From the NCBI GenBank assembly GCA_023150555.1, contig JAKLKQ010000055.1:1-47231 (forward strand): a stretch of DNA of 47,231 nucleotides, in the 5' to 3' direction. The notes below the pieces were generated by a model. That model ran no database searches. It was not told where the DNA came from and saw nothing but the letters and a program-made list of their open reading frames with translations. Source of the DNA: Planctomycetota bacterium. Lineage in GTDB: Bacteria > Planctomycetota > SZUA-567 > H5-PLA8. This document shows positions 25,328 through 35,905 of this stretch, piece by piece. Position 1 is the first letter of the stretch. The number at the start of each line of letters is the position of its first letter. The translations under genes and the position numbers were made by a program.

Positions 25328-27406
25328 TCACTCCTTCAGCAACTTCTCGAATGCGGCCTCGTCGATCACCGCGACGCCCAGTTTCTGCGCCTTGGCCAGC
25401 TTGCTGCCGGCCTTCTCGCCCGCGAGCACGTAGTCGGTCTTCGCGCTGACCGAGCCGGCGGTCTTGCCGCCGCGGTCCTTGATCAGCTTCTCGGCATCGT
25501 CTCGGGTGTACTTCGTCAGCGTGCCGGTCAGGACGAAGGTCTTGCCGGCGAAGGCGCCGCCCGCGGCGGCCGCGGCCTTGCGCTTCTTCGCGGTCAGGCT
25601 CTTGGTGTTCAATCCGGCGCTCACGAGTCGGTCGACGAGATTCTTCTCCACCGCATCGGCGAAAAACGCCGCGATGTTCTCGGCGACGATGGGCCCTACG
25701 CCTTCCACTTCCTCGATCGCCTCGGCGCTGGCCTCGCGCAGCTTCTCCAGCGTCTCGAAGTGTTCGGCCAGGACCTCCGCCGTGCGCGCGCCGACCATGG
25801 GGATGTTCAGGGCGGCCAGGAGCTTTGCGAGGTCCATCTTCTTGCTGGCCTCGATGCGCTCGACCACATTCTGCGCGGACTTCTCGGCCATGCGTTCCAG
25901 GTTCGCAAGCTTCTCCACGGTCAGGTCGTACAGGTCGGCGGGATCCTTGACCAGGCCTTCGGCGATGAGCTTGTCGATCAGCTTCTCGCCCAGGTCCTCG
26001 ATGTCCATGCAGCCGCGCGAGGCGAAATAGATGATGCGTTCGCGGTAACGCCCGGGGCAGCGCGCGTTGGCGCAGTGCAGCACCTTGACCGTGCGCTGCT
26101 CCTCCTTCGACTTGTGGACGGTCTCGCGGATCTCGAGTTTGTGCCCGCAACTGGGGCATTCGGACGGCGGCTGCCATTTCTTCACGTTCTTGCCGCGCTT
26201 CTCGGCCAGCACGCGCACGACCTGCGGGATGATCTCGCCGGCCTTCTCGATCATCACCTTGTCGCCGATGCGGATATCCTTGCGTTCGACCTCGCTGAGG
26301 TTGTGCAGGCTGGCGTAGGTGACGGTGGTGCCGGCGACCTGCACGGGCGTGAAGCGCGCGCGCGGCGTCAGCACGCCGGTCTTGCCGACCTTCGCGTCGA
26401 TCTCCAGGACCTCGGTCTCGACCTCGTCGGCCTTGTACTTGAAGGCAATGGCGTAGCGCGGCGACTTGGACGTGGTGCCCAGCACCGTATGCAGCTCCAG
26501 TTGCTCGACCTTGATCACCATGCCGTCGGTGTCGAAGTCCAACTCGCGGCGCTTGGTGTCCCACTCGTGGATGTACTTCAGCACGGCGCCGATGTCCTTG
26601 CAGACCGTGCGGTGCGGAACCGTCGGCAGGCCCCAGGCCTCGGCCTGCTTCAGGTATTCGGACTGCGTCTCGAATTCGACGCCTTCAAAGACTCCGGGCA
26701 TGTGCGTGAAGAACTTCAGGCCGATCTTCGCGACAACCTTGGGGTCCTTGCGCTTCAGGTTGCCGGCCGCGGCATTGCGCGGGTTGGCGAAGGTCTCGAG
26801 GCCTTCCTCCTCGCGCGCCTTGTTGATGCGGGCGAACTCGCTGCGCGCGAGGTACACCTCGCCGCGGAATTCGATGAACGCCGGCGGATCGCCGGTGTTC
26901 AAGCGCAGCGGGATGGCGCGGATGGTGCGCAGGTTGGCGGTGATGTCCTCGCCCTGCACGCCGTTGCCGCGCGTCAGGCCGCGCACGAACTCGCCCTTCT
27001 CGTACCACAGGCTGATCGCGGCGCCGTCGACCTTCAGCTCGACTTCGTACGCGGGCGCTTCCTTGACGCCGGCCTTCTCGAGGCGCTTCTTGACGGTCTC
27101 CTCGTCGAAGTGCCGCAGTTCGTCCTCGTTGTAGGTGTTGTCGAGGCTCAACATGGGGCGCTTGTGGTCGACGCTCTGGAAGCCGCCCTTTAATTCGTTG
27201 CCGACGCGCTGCGTGGGGCTGTCGGACGTGCGCAGTTCGGGGTGCGCGGCCTCGAGGTCCACCAATTCACGGTAGAGCCCGTCGTAGTCGCGGTCGGTGA
27301 TCTCGGGCCGCTGCTCGACGTAGTAGAGCCGGTCGTGGCGGGCGAGTTCCCCGCGCAGCCACGCGGCGCGCGCCTTGGGATCCTTCGAAGAGGGAGGTTT
27401 GGCCAT
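25328..27406 (-). CDS. ligA: NAD-dependent DNA ligase
   Basis: A 692-residue enzyme of normal length that seals nicks in replication and repair. The adenylation lysine is Lys125 in ELKVDGAA, and the N-terminal Ia domain begins with the YYVEQRPEITDRDYD segment that binds NMN. A four-Cys zinc finger (CPSCGHKLEI with CANARCPG), helix-hairpin-helix repeats (near EEVEGVGPIVAENIAAF) and a C-terminal BRCT domain (GKTFVLTGTLTKYTRDDAE) complete the architecture. ATG 27406 has only a weak upstream GGG. It sits between an amidohydrolase-like gene and the dehydrogenase on the same strand. Confidence 0.97.
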   Translation of the reverse strand: MAKPPSSKDPKARAAWLRGELARHDRLYYVEQRPEITDRDYDGLYRELVDLEAAHPELRTSDSPTQRVGNELKGGFQSVDHKRPMLSLDNTYNEDELRHFDEETVKKRLEKAGVKEAPAYEVELKVDGAAISLWYEKGEFVRGLTRGNGVQGEDITANLRTIRAIPLRLNTGDPPAFIEFRGEVYLARSEFARINKAREEEGLETFANPRNAAAGNLKRKDPKVVAKIGLKFFTHMPGVFEGVEFETQSEYLKQAEAWGLPTVPHRTVCKDIGAVLKYIHEWDTKRRELDFDTDGMVIKVEQLELHTVLGTTSKSPRYAIAFKYKADEVETEVLEIDAKVGKTGVLTPRARFTPVQVAGTTVTYASLHNLSEVERKDIRIGDKVMIEKAGEIIPQVVRVLAEKRGKNVKKWQPPSECPSCGHKLEIRETVHKSKEEQRTVKVLHCANARCPGRYRERIIYFASRGCMDIEDLGEKLIDKLIAEGLVKDPADLYDLTVEKLANLERMAEKSAQNVVERIEASKKMDLAKLLAALNIPMVGARTAEVLAEHFETLEKLREASAEAIEEVEGVGPIVAENIAAFFADAVEKNLVDRLVSAGLNTKSLTAKKRKAAAAAGGAFAGKTFVLTGTLTKYTRDDAEKLIKDRGGKTAGSVSAKTDYVLAGEKAGSKLAKAQKLGVAVIDEAAFEKLLKE

Positions 27407-27454
27407 GCCCTTGTCTTTATCCCGGCGCGGGCGGATGGCAAGCGGGCTTGGGGC

Positions 27455-28222
27455 TTACGGGATATCCGCGGTCAGGTCGTCGGTGGGGCGCTCGAAGAGC
27501 GCCTTGGCGTTCTCCTCGAGCACCAGTTTGCGCTCGTCGTCGTCGAAGGCCTTGGTCTCCGACAGCCACGCGCGCACGGGGCGGTCCAGGCCGTCGGCGA
27601 CCTGCTCCCAGGCCAGCCCGCTACCGTACAGCAACACCGACGCGCCGACTTCGCCGACTACGAAGCGCAGTGCTTCCTCGGCGGCGTCGGGGCCCCAAGG
27701 CGAGCCCTCGCCGGGGAAGAGCCCGCACGTCGTCAGGTAGACGTTCTCGTACTGCGCCAGGCGCACGTGGCCCTGCCAGCCGAACGTCGGCCCGAAGACA
27801 AAGGGATCGATCCAGAAGCGCGTGCGGTAGTAGCGCCGCACGATCTGCTTGGCGCCGGCCACCGACTTGGCGCCTTCGGGCAGGTGCAGGCGCAGCATGC
27901 GACCGCTGCCGCGCAGGCTCTCGCACAGCGGCCACCATTCGGTCGGCGAGCGCAGCCAGTCGTCCAGTTCGTCGCCGGTCACCGTCAGGTCGACGACCTC
28001 GGCCGAACGCGACGGAAAGCGCGCGTTGGTCTCGCCGACGATCTTGTCCAGTTCCTCGGCGTGGCGCCAATGCGTGCGCGGCAGCCAGCGCTCGAACTCC
28101 TCGCGCCGCTGCTTGCTGGCCGGGCCGAAAAAGATCGCGCCCGCCAGGCCTTCCGGCACGTAGGGTTCTTCCTGCGCAGGTTCGAGCGGCGCGCGAACAA
28201 TACAGTCGAAGCACGAAACCAT
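27455..28222 (-). CDS. Amidohydrolase-like protein, probably degenerate
   Basis: A 255-residue protein that resembles the amidohydrolase-2 TIM-barrel family in layout: a probable strand at LLYGSGLAWEQ where FGSD(Y/W)P is usual, and a C-terminal LVLEENAKALF matching the family's NAxxLF ending. The metal-binding His residues are mostly missing; the N-terminal HxH is absent and only one His (LRLHLPEG) is in a plausible place. It may therefore be a non-catalytic relative or a distant hydrolase. The frame extends to 28333, but ATG 28222 (MVSCFDCIV) is preferred as the first start with protein-like content. It is 48 nt upstream of ligA on the same strand. Confidence 0.55.
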   Translation of the reverse strand: MVSCFDCIVRAPLEPAQEEPYVPEGLAGAIFFGPASKQRREEFERWLPRTHWRHAEELDKIVGETNARFPSRSAEVVDLTVTGDELDDWLRSPTEWWPLCESLRGSGRMLRLHLPEGAKSVAGAKQIVRRYYRTRFWIDPFVFGPTFGWQGHVRLAQYENVYLTTCGLFPGEGSPWGPDAAEEALRFVVGEVGASVLLYGSGLAWEQVADGLDRPVRAWLSETKAFDDDERKLVLEENAKALFERPTDDLTADIP

Positions 28223-28462
28223 AGGCCCGAAAGTATAGAGCAAGCCCGCGGCCTTGGCGAGAGACGCCGCCGCGATTTCACCTGGAGTGCATCCTATGAC
28301 CGGACCGAGAGACGAATGCGGAGTGCCGGGCAAGCGTTGCGAGGATGGCGCACAAGCCTTATCGGGACGAGATTCGGCGTTTGAGCCTGACGAAGCAGCG
28401 CGCCGCCCGCCAACCGCAGACGGCCACGGGACGTTTTAGGATGCACTCTTATTCCATGCGGT

Positions 28463-30244
28463 TCAAAGGGATGCGTAGGGCGCCAGCGCATCGGCGGTGA
28501 GGCGGAAGAGTTCCGCGCCCAGACCATCGCCGGCGCGGCGGCGCGCCGAGGTCTGCAGGGCCTCGATGCCGAACGGATCGCTGGCCGGCGCGGCGCGGAT
28601 CGCGTCGCGGTCGGGAAAGCTGACGACGGCGGCGTCTTCGCCCAGCAGTGCGAGCAGATCCTGCCGGAACGTGCGGCTTAAGGCGCGCGCGGAGGTGTTG
28701 CCGTCGCCGTACTGGACCGTCACCACGCGCCCGCCATCCTGCGTTCGGGATTCATGCAACTCCGCTCCTTGTAATCCCTTAGGCGTTCGAGCTTCGAGCG
28801 CGGCCAGGGCCTGGTCGAAGGCCGTCTCGAAGTCCACCTGCCAGGCCCGCAGGGCCGGCGCGCCGACGTGCAGCAGGCCCTCGCCGCGTTCGCAGACCAG
28901 CCCCGCGCGCAAGCCGGGCGCGACCGACCGCATGGGCATCTCCGGCCCGTGGTCCGCCGGCATGCGGTCCTCGCCGCCGCCCCACAGCCGCGGCAGAACG
29001 TGCGGGCGCGCGTCCTCCCACGTAGTGGGCAGGCTGGCGGTCAGCGTCTCGATGGCGCGCTCGAAGAAGCGCGCGAGGTATGCGCTGGGCGAGAGCGGCC
29101 CGGTGTAGGCGCGGAAGCGTTCGTAGACGTTGTCGAGCCGCACCAGCCAGGCGGTGGGCGTTGGCGCCTGCCGCGGGCGGTCGACTTCGCCCGGCGCGAA
29201 CTCGCGCGGCCCGGAGGCTTCCGGCGCCGGCGGAAAGAGTTCGAAGCCGAAGCCCTGCCGCTTGCCGACGCGGTACTGCGGCCAGCGCTTGCGCATCGTC
29301 GCCAGCGCCGCGCGAAGAAAGGCACGCTGGTCAGGCCGGGCGCGTTCGAAGACGCGCCGCCGCACCGCCAGCCGGCGCGCGAGTTCCGCTTCGGACAGCA
29401 GCGGATGCCGGTAGCGGAAGACGACTTCGGGCGCGTCGCCGTCGGGGAGTTTCAGATGCGCGTAGGCGTAGCGGTTGCGCACGTCCAACTCGACCGCTAG
29501 CAACGCATCGAGCGCCTCGGGATCGGGCGTTCCGCTCAGGTCGCGGAACTCCTCGTGCACGCGCCGCCCGTCGGGCCGCACGTTCGCCGCGTCCAGGCGC
29601 ACCGGCACGACGGCCCGGCGCGGGGGCACCAGCAGCTCCGCCGCCTGCCGTGCGACCTGCGGGACGCCGCCGCGCAAGCCCGTGTAGCGCCACAGAAACC
29701 CTTCGCGGCGCGCGCGCCCGGCCAGCGTGGGCGGATGGAGCAGCTCAGCGAAGCCGATCAGGCGCAGCGCCGGCGGCACGCCCAACTCGGCCAGGAAGGC
29801 GTAGGCCTCGGCTTCGACATCCGAATACTGCGGCATGGGCGCTTCGCCGGCACCCGGCGCGGCGAGTGCAGCGGCTTCGGGGCGCTCGAAGGCACGGACC
29901 TCGCGTCCGCAGTCGAAGATGCGGTACTGCCAGGCATAGCGACGGCCTTCGACCTTCACCGAAACCGCAGTGCCGTGCAGGTGCACGCTCAGGCGTTCGG
30001 CGAGTTCGCTCAGGTCGCTCTCGCGGACGGTATCGAGCAGCAGCATCCAGCCGTCTTCGGGCGGTACCAGCAGCAGGGCCTTGCGCCACTGCGGGTCCAG
30101 GCCCCAGGGCGCGGGGTCGTCCAGGCCGGGCGTCAGCCCGGGAAAGACCTCCTTCAGCCAGCGGCGCAGGGCGGCCTCGATGGCCTCGGCGGCACCGGCA
30201 AAGTCGGCGCTTTTCAAGAGGAGGAAGGTTTCGTTGATACTCAT
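28463..30244 (-). CDS. DUF1444 (UPF0354)-like protein with a large N-terminal extension
   Basis: A 593-residue protein of unknown function. The C-terminal half, about residues 365-590, resembles DUF1444. It has the order LDNVYERFRAY, an Arg/Pro-rich RPHVLPRLW, a segment ending in a long helix, then VTVQYGDGNTSARAL and VVSFPDRDAI. DUF1444 proteins are usually about 270 residues, so the first 360 residues are extra. That part is charged, without membrane segments or signal peptide, and I do not recognise it. It is probably cytoplasmic. The gene is the first of a minus-strand group (240 nt before the amidohydrolase-like gene) and is divergent from nuoJ. No clear Shine-Dalgarno precedes ATG 30244. 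Confidence 0.65.
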   Translation of the reverse strand: MSINETFLLLKSADFAGAAEAIEAALRRWLKEVFPGLTPGLDDPAPWGLDPQWRKALLLVPPEDGWMLLLDTVRESDLSELAERLSVHLHGTAVSVKVEGRRYAWQYRIFDCGREVRAFERPEAAALAAPGAGEAPMPQYSDVEAEAYAFLAELGVPPALRLIGFAELLHPPTLAGRARREGFLWRYTGLRGGVPQVARQAAELLVPPRRAVVPVRLDAANVRPDGRRVHEEFRDLSGTPDPEALDALLAVELDVRNRYAYAHLKLPDGDAPEVVFRYRHPLLSEAELARRLAVRRRVFERARPDQRAFLRAALATMRKRWPQYRVGKRQGFGFELFPPAPEASGPREFAPGEVDRPRQAPTPTAWLVRLDNVYERFRAYTGPLSPSAYLARFFERAIETLTASLPTTWEDARPHVLPRLWGGGEDRMPADHGPEMPMRSVAPGLRAGLVCERGEGLLHVGAPALRAWQVDFETAFDQALAALEARTPKGLQGAELHESRTQDGGRVVTVQYGDGNTSARALSRTFRQDLLALLGEDAAVVSFPDRDAIRAAPASDPFGIEALQTSARRRAGDGLGAELFRLTADALAPYASL

Positions 30245-30538
30245 CGCAAGGATGCCTGAACAAGAAGTAGTCTACTCTTCCCGGGTCCCGCTGCGCAACG
30301 ACTGACCTGCCAACTGGAGCCAATCGGCAACCCGTTTATTGAAAGGAAGTTATACCGACCCTTCCGTATGCCTAAGTGGCCGGAAACCCAGCCTGGCGGG
30401 TCCCCATTGTCCGCCCGAGGCACCGGGGCAAAAAGTGCCCGGGGCTTGTACTTGAAAGTAATCCGCCTGAGGGGTACGAAAGGTCCTGTCCTTCAGAGAA
30501 GCGCATTTTCGCCGGGCCACGGAGCTTTCCCTCCGCTC
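30245..30538. promoter_or_regulatory. Divergent intergenic region before the nuo operon
   Basis: A 294-bp gap between the divergent DUF1444-like and nuoJ genes. It contains a GC hairpin near 30423-30445 (CCGGGGCA/TGCCCGG) and the nuo promoter candidate annotated separately. An upstream in-frame extension of nuoJ to 30368 lacks protein-like content. Confidence 0.45.
30452..30480 (+). promoter_or_regulatory. Sigma70-type promoter for nuoJKLMN
   Basis: TTGAAA (30452-30457) and TACGAA (30475-30480) are separated by 17 bp and lie about 60 bp before the nuoJ ATG. The pattern closely matches the candidate before kinase 1. Confidence 0.5.
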
Positions 30539-31063
30539 ATGGTCGATATTGTCTTCATCCTCTCGGCACTGCTGTGCCTGGCTTCCGCGATGACCATCGT
30601 CACGCGCAAGAACCCGGTCTATGCGGTCATCTTCATGCTGCCGTTCTTCATTGGAATGGCGATCTTGTTCGTGCTGCTGAGCGCCCCGTTCATGGCGGCG
30701 ATGCAGATGATGGTGTACGGCGGCGCGATCCTGGTCGTCTTCCTGTTCGTGATCATGCTGATCAACCTGCGCCCCGAAGAGCTGCAGGACGACTTCAACT
30801 TCACTGCCTACATCGTCTCGGCACTGGCCGGCGGGTTCATGGGCGGCCTGGTGCTCAGCTTCGCGCTGAAGGGCATCAGCCCCGGCATGGCGAGCGCCTT
30901 CGAGCACCCGCTGCAGGCCGGCGAGGGCCAGCCCGCGTTTGGCTCCATCGAGAGCCTTGCGCAGCCGCTCTTCCAGGTCCACCTGGTCCCCTTCGAGCTG
31001 GTCTCGATCCTGATCGTGGTGGCGCTGCTGGGTGCGGTGATCCTGGCCAAGAAGCGAGTCTAG
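30539..31063 (+). CDS. nuoJ: NADH-quinone oxidoreductase subunit J
   Basis: A 174-residue membrane subunit of complex I that helps couple quinone chemistry to proton pumping. Five hydrophobic helices are visible. The conserved helix-3 block AAMQMMVYGGAILVVFLFVI contains the Tyr-Gly-Gly pi-bulge typical of NuoJ. The start is ATG 30539, giving a normal N-terminus (MVDIVFILSALLCLA). It heads nuoJKLMN; nuoA-I are not upstream, since the neighbouring genes run the other way. It is followed after 18 nt by nuoK. Confidence 0.95.
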   Translation: MVDIVFILSALLCLASAMTIVTRKNPVYAVIFMLPFFIGMAILFVLLSAPFMAAMQMMVYGGAILVVFLFVIMLINLRPEELQDDFNFTAYIVSALAGGFMGGLVLSFALKGISPGMASAFEHPLQAGEGQPAFGSIESLAQPLFQVHLVPFELVSILIVVALLGAVILAKKRV

Positions 31064-31081
31064 ACGGAAACGAGAACGGCG

Positions 31082-31555
31082 ATGAACGCGTGGCTTACGC
31101 TCCTTGAAACGCCGGCCGACGGCGGCCAACTGGCCGGGCTGGTGGGCTTCAAGCTTGCCTCGTGCATTGCGCTGTCCTGCGCGATCTTCGCCATCGGCGC
31201 CTGGGGCGTGCTGGCGCGGCGCAACATCCTGCTCATGCTGATCTCGATCGAACTGATGCTGAACGCGGTGATGCTGGCCTTCGTCTCTTTCGCGCGCATG
31301 CGCGCGGGCGTTGCCGCGGAATACACGGCGGCTGCGGCCAAGGCCCTGGCCGAAGGTGCGCCGGCCGAGGCCATCGCGGGATTGCAGGCCAAGAGCGCCA
31401 TCTGGACGACCTCCGGCGCATCGGGCCAGATCTTCGGGCTGTTCATCATCGCCGTGGCGGCGGCGGAAGCCGCGGTGGGCCTGGCGATCGTGATCTCGTA
31501 CTACCGCCACCGCGCGACCGTGGACACGCGCGACATGACCACGATGAAGTTCTGA
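31082..31555 (+). CDS. nuoK: NADH-quinone oxidoreductase subunit K, enlarged
   Basis: The MrpC-like membrane subunit of complex I. Core motifs are clear: RRNILLMLISIELMLNAV (with the key helix-2 Glu) and FGLFIIAVAAAEAAVGLAIV (with the helix-3 Glu). At 157 residues it is well over the usual 100. Most of the excess is an Ala-rich loop of about 40 residues between helices 2 and 3 (about 78-115), and the N-terminus is about 15 residues longer. Both pumping glutamates are kept, so function is probably intact. It lies 18 nt after nuoJ and 34 nt before nuoL. Confidence 0.93.
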   Translation: MNAWLTLLETPADGGQLAGLVGFKLASCIALSCAIFAIGAWGVLARRNILLMLISIELMLNAVMLAFVSFARMRAGVAAEYTAAAAKALAEGAPAEAIAGLQAKSAIWTTSGASGQIFGLFIIAVAAAEAAVGLAIVISYYRHRATVDTRDMTTMKF

Positions 31556-31589
31556 GCCCTTCGGAGCGGACCGTAGCGACGAACAGGAC

Positions 31590-33824
31590 ATGTTAGACCA
31601 ACTGCGAGACCTCTTCCCCGGCTGGCTGGCGCGCCCGGACCACTACCACACGTGGTACGAGCAGATGCTGTGCCTGATCCCGCTGCTGCCGCTGCTGGGC
31701 TTCCTGATCAACGCCTTCGCGCGCAAGACGATCTCGCGAGGCGCCAGCGGCGCGGTGGCCACGCTGGCCGCGGCCATGGCCTTCGGTGTGGCGCTGCTGT
31801 GCTACATGGCCTGCGCGATCGATTCCCAGGTGGCCACCGTCGGCAAGTACGCCGGCATGGTCCAGGAGCACCTGCAATCCCGGCCCTTCCAGCCCATGCA
31901 CGCGTTCTACGGCACCTGGCTGGATGTGGGCGGATTCCGCGCGAACTTCGGGCTCTACATGGACGAACTCAGCGGCCTGATGACGCTGGTCGTCACCGGT
32001 GTCGGCACGCTGATCCACCTCTACAGCACCGGCTACATGGGGCACGACAAGAGTTACGCGCGCTACTTCGCCTACCTGAACCTCTTCCTCTTCGCCATGC
32101 TGCTGCTGGTGCTGGGCGACAACCTGATCCTGACCTTCGTCGGCTGGGAAGGCGTGGGCCTGTGCAGCTACCTGCTGATCGGCTTCTGGTACACCGATGG
32201 CGACAAAGCCGCCGCCGGCATGAAGGCCTTCCTCTTCAACCGCGTCGGCGACCTGGGCTTCCTGCTGGGCATCTTCACCCTGATCGCGGTCTTCGGCACC
32301 GTCGACTACGTCGCGCCGCCCGAAGCCGCGCAGGCTTCGTCGGCGGTCATGCGGGTGCCCGCGCCGCCGGCGCCCAAGGGCATGCTGGACTACGCGGCCA
32401 ACATCAAGCGCATCGATCCCAACGGCAACCTCACGCTGGGCCAGGTGGACGCCAGCCAGAAGCTGGACCTCAGCGGCACCGTGGGCAAGGCCGTCTTCCC
32501 GAGTTGGTCGTTCAAGCTGGCGATCGGCCTGGCTTGTCTGCTGCTGTTCGTCGGCGCGATGGGCAAGTCGGCGCAGCTGCCGCTGTACGCATGGCTGCCG
32601 GACGCGATGGCCGGCCCGACGCCGGTCAGCGCGCTGATCCACGCCGCGACGATGGTCACCGCCGGCGTGTACATGGTCGCGCGGCTGCACGCGCTGTTCC
32701 TGTTCAGCCCGCACGTGATGATGTTCGTGGCCTTCGTCGGCACCGCGACGGCGATCTTCGCGGCGCTGATCGGTCTGACGCAGACGGACATCAAGAAGGT
32801 CCTGGCGTACTCGACGGTCTCGCAGCTGGGCTACATGTTCCTGGCCGCGGGCGCGGGAGCCTTTTCGCTGGCCATCTTCCACGTCGTGACGCACGCCTTC
32901 TTCAAGGCCCTGCTCTTCCTCGGCGCCGGCTCGGTGATCCACGGCATGAGCGACGAGCAGGACATGCGCAAGATGGGCGGGCTGCGCAAACACATGCCGG
33001 TCACCTTCGTCACCATGCTGATCGGTTCGCTGGCGCTGGCGGGCTTCCCCTTCACGGCGGGCTGGTTCAGCAAGGATACGATCCTGGCCGTCGTGCTGGC
33101 CAAGAGCCACGACGATCCCAGCTTCGGATCCTGGTGGATGGCGCTGTATGGACTGGGCCTGATCGCGGCCTTCTGCACGGCCTTCTACACCTTCCGCCTG
33201 GTGGGCATGACCTTCTTCGGCGCATGCCGGGCCGACGAGAAGACCAAGGCGCACATCCACGAATCCCCCGCGGTGATGACCATCCCGCTGATCACCTTGG
33301 CGGCCTTCGCGCTGCTGGCCGGCTGGATGTGGCACGCGTTCTTCAGCGCGCCGCACTTCCTGGGCATGCCCACGCCGCTGGACAACTTCAACATGAATCC
33401 GCCGGAGATCGGCGTGGAAGCCACCGAGGCGCAGGAGCACTGGCACCACGTCCACTTGGTCAACCTGGGCTGGACCTCGCTGGCGGCGCTGGGCGGCATC
33501 GCGTTGGCGCTGGTGGTGTACGTCGCGAAGGGCTTCGTGCCGAAGGGCGAAGGCGGCAACGTCTTCACGACGCTCTCGCGCAACAAGTTCTACCTCGAGG
33601 CCTTCTACGACAAGATCGTGTCCAATGCGTTTATCCTGTTCGCCGAACTGATGCACGTGGCGGACGTGCTACTGATCGACACGCTGCTGGTGCGCGGCGT
33701 GGCCGTGGCGACCCGCTGGACGGGCGCGGCGCTGCGCAGCCTGCAGTCCGGGCTGGTGAATTTCTACGCCGGGGGCGTCCTCGTGGGCGCCCTGGTGATC
33801 CTCTACCTGCTGCTGCTGAGTTGA
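31590..33824 (+). CDS. nuoL: NADH-quinone oxidoreductase subunit L
   Basis: The distal antiporter-like subunit of complex I, 744 residues. The proton-channel core is present: WEGVGLCSYLLIGFW with its helix-5 Glu, KSAQLPLYAWLPDAM with the helix-7 Lys, and HAATMVTAGVYMVAR. A stretch of about 60 residues (near 230-300, Pro/Ala-rich) is inserted between helices 6 and 7. The C-terminal part includes the long lateral helix region (about residues 580-700) and a final anchor helix. It is longer than the roughly 610 residues of the Escherichia coli protein. The stop overlaps closely with nuoM: one base separates them. Confidence 0.95.
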   Translation: MLDQLRDLFPGWLARPDHYHTWYEQMLCLIPLLPLLGFLINAFARKTISRGASGAVATLAAAMAFGVALLCYMACAIDSQVATVGKYAGMVQEHLQSRPFQPMHAFYGTWLDVGGFRANFGLYMDELSGLMTLVVTGVGTLIHLYSTGYMGHDKSYARYFAYLNLFLFAMLLLVLGDNLILTFVGWEGVGLCSYLLIGFWYTDGDKAAAGMKAFLFNRVGDLGFLLGIFTLIAVFGTVDYVAPPEAAQASSAVMRVPAPPAPKGMLDYAANIKRIDPNGNLTLGQVDASQKLDLSGTVGKAVFPSWSFKLAIGLACLLLFVGAMGKSAQLPLYAWLPDAMAGPTPVSALIHAATMVTAGVYMVARLHALFLFSPHVMMFVAFVGTATAIFAALIGLTQTDIKKVLAYSTVSQLGYMFLAAGAGAFSLAIFHVVTHAFFKALLFLGAGSVIHGMSDEQDMRKMGGLRKHMPVTFVTMLIGSLALAGFPFTAGWFSKDTILAVVLAKSHDDPSFGSWWMALYGLGLIAAFCTAFYTFRLVGMTFFGACRADEKTKAHIHESPAVMTIPLITLAAFALLAGWMWHAFFSAPHFLGMPTPLDNFNMNPPEIGVEATEAQEHWHHVHLVNLGWTSLAALGGIALALVVYVAKGFVPKGEGGNVFTTLSRNKFYLEAFYDKIVSNAFILFAELMHVADVLLIDTLLVRGVAVATRWTGAALRSLQSGLVNFYAGGVLVGALVILYLLLLS

Positions 33825-33825
33825 C

Positions 33826-35877
<2,052 letters not shown>

Positions 35878-35905
35878 CGAGACAGGAACGCAGGAAGGAA
35901 CGGGC

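Noticed and set aside
25323..26564. N-terminal extension of the dehydrogenase through ligA
   Set aside because: The extension is an out-of-frame reading of ligA. The real start at 25322 has a good ribosome binding site.
28254..28439. Small plus-strand open frame of 61 codons
   Set aside because: No ribosome binding site and no similarity to a known family; it overlaps the region upstream of the amidohydrolase-like gene.
31593..33656. Long minus-strand open frame opposite nuoL
   Set aside because: Gln/Arg/His-rich composition and no domain; nuoL on the plus strand is unambiguous.
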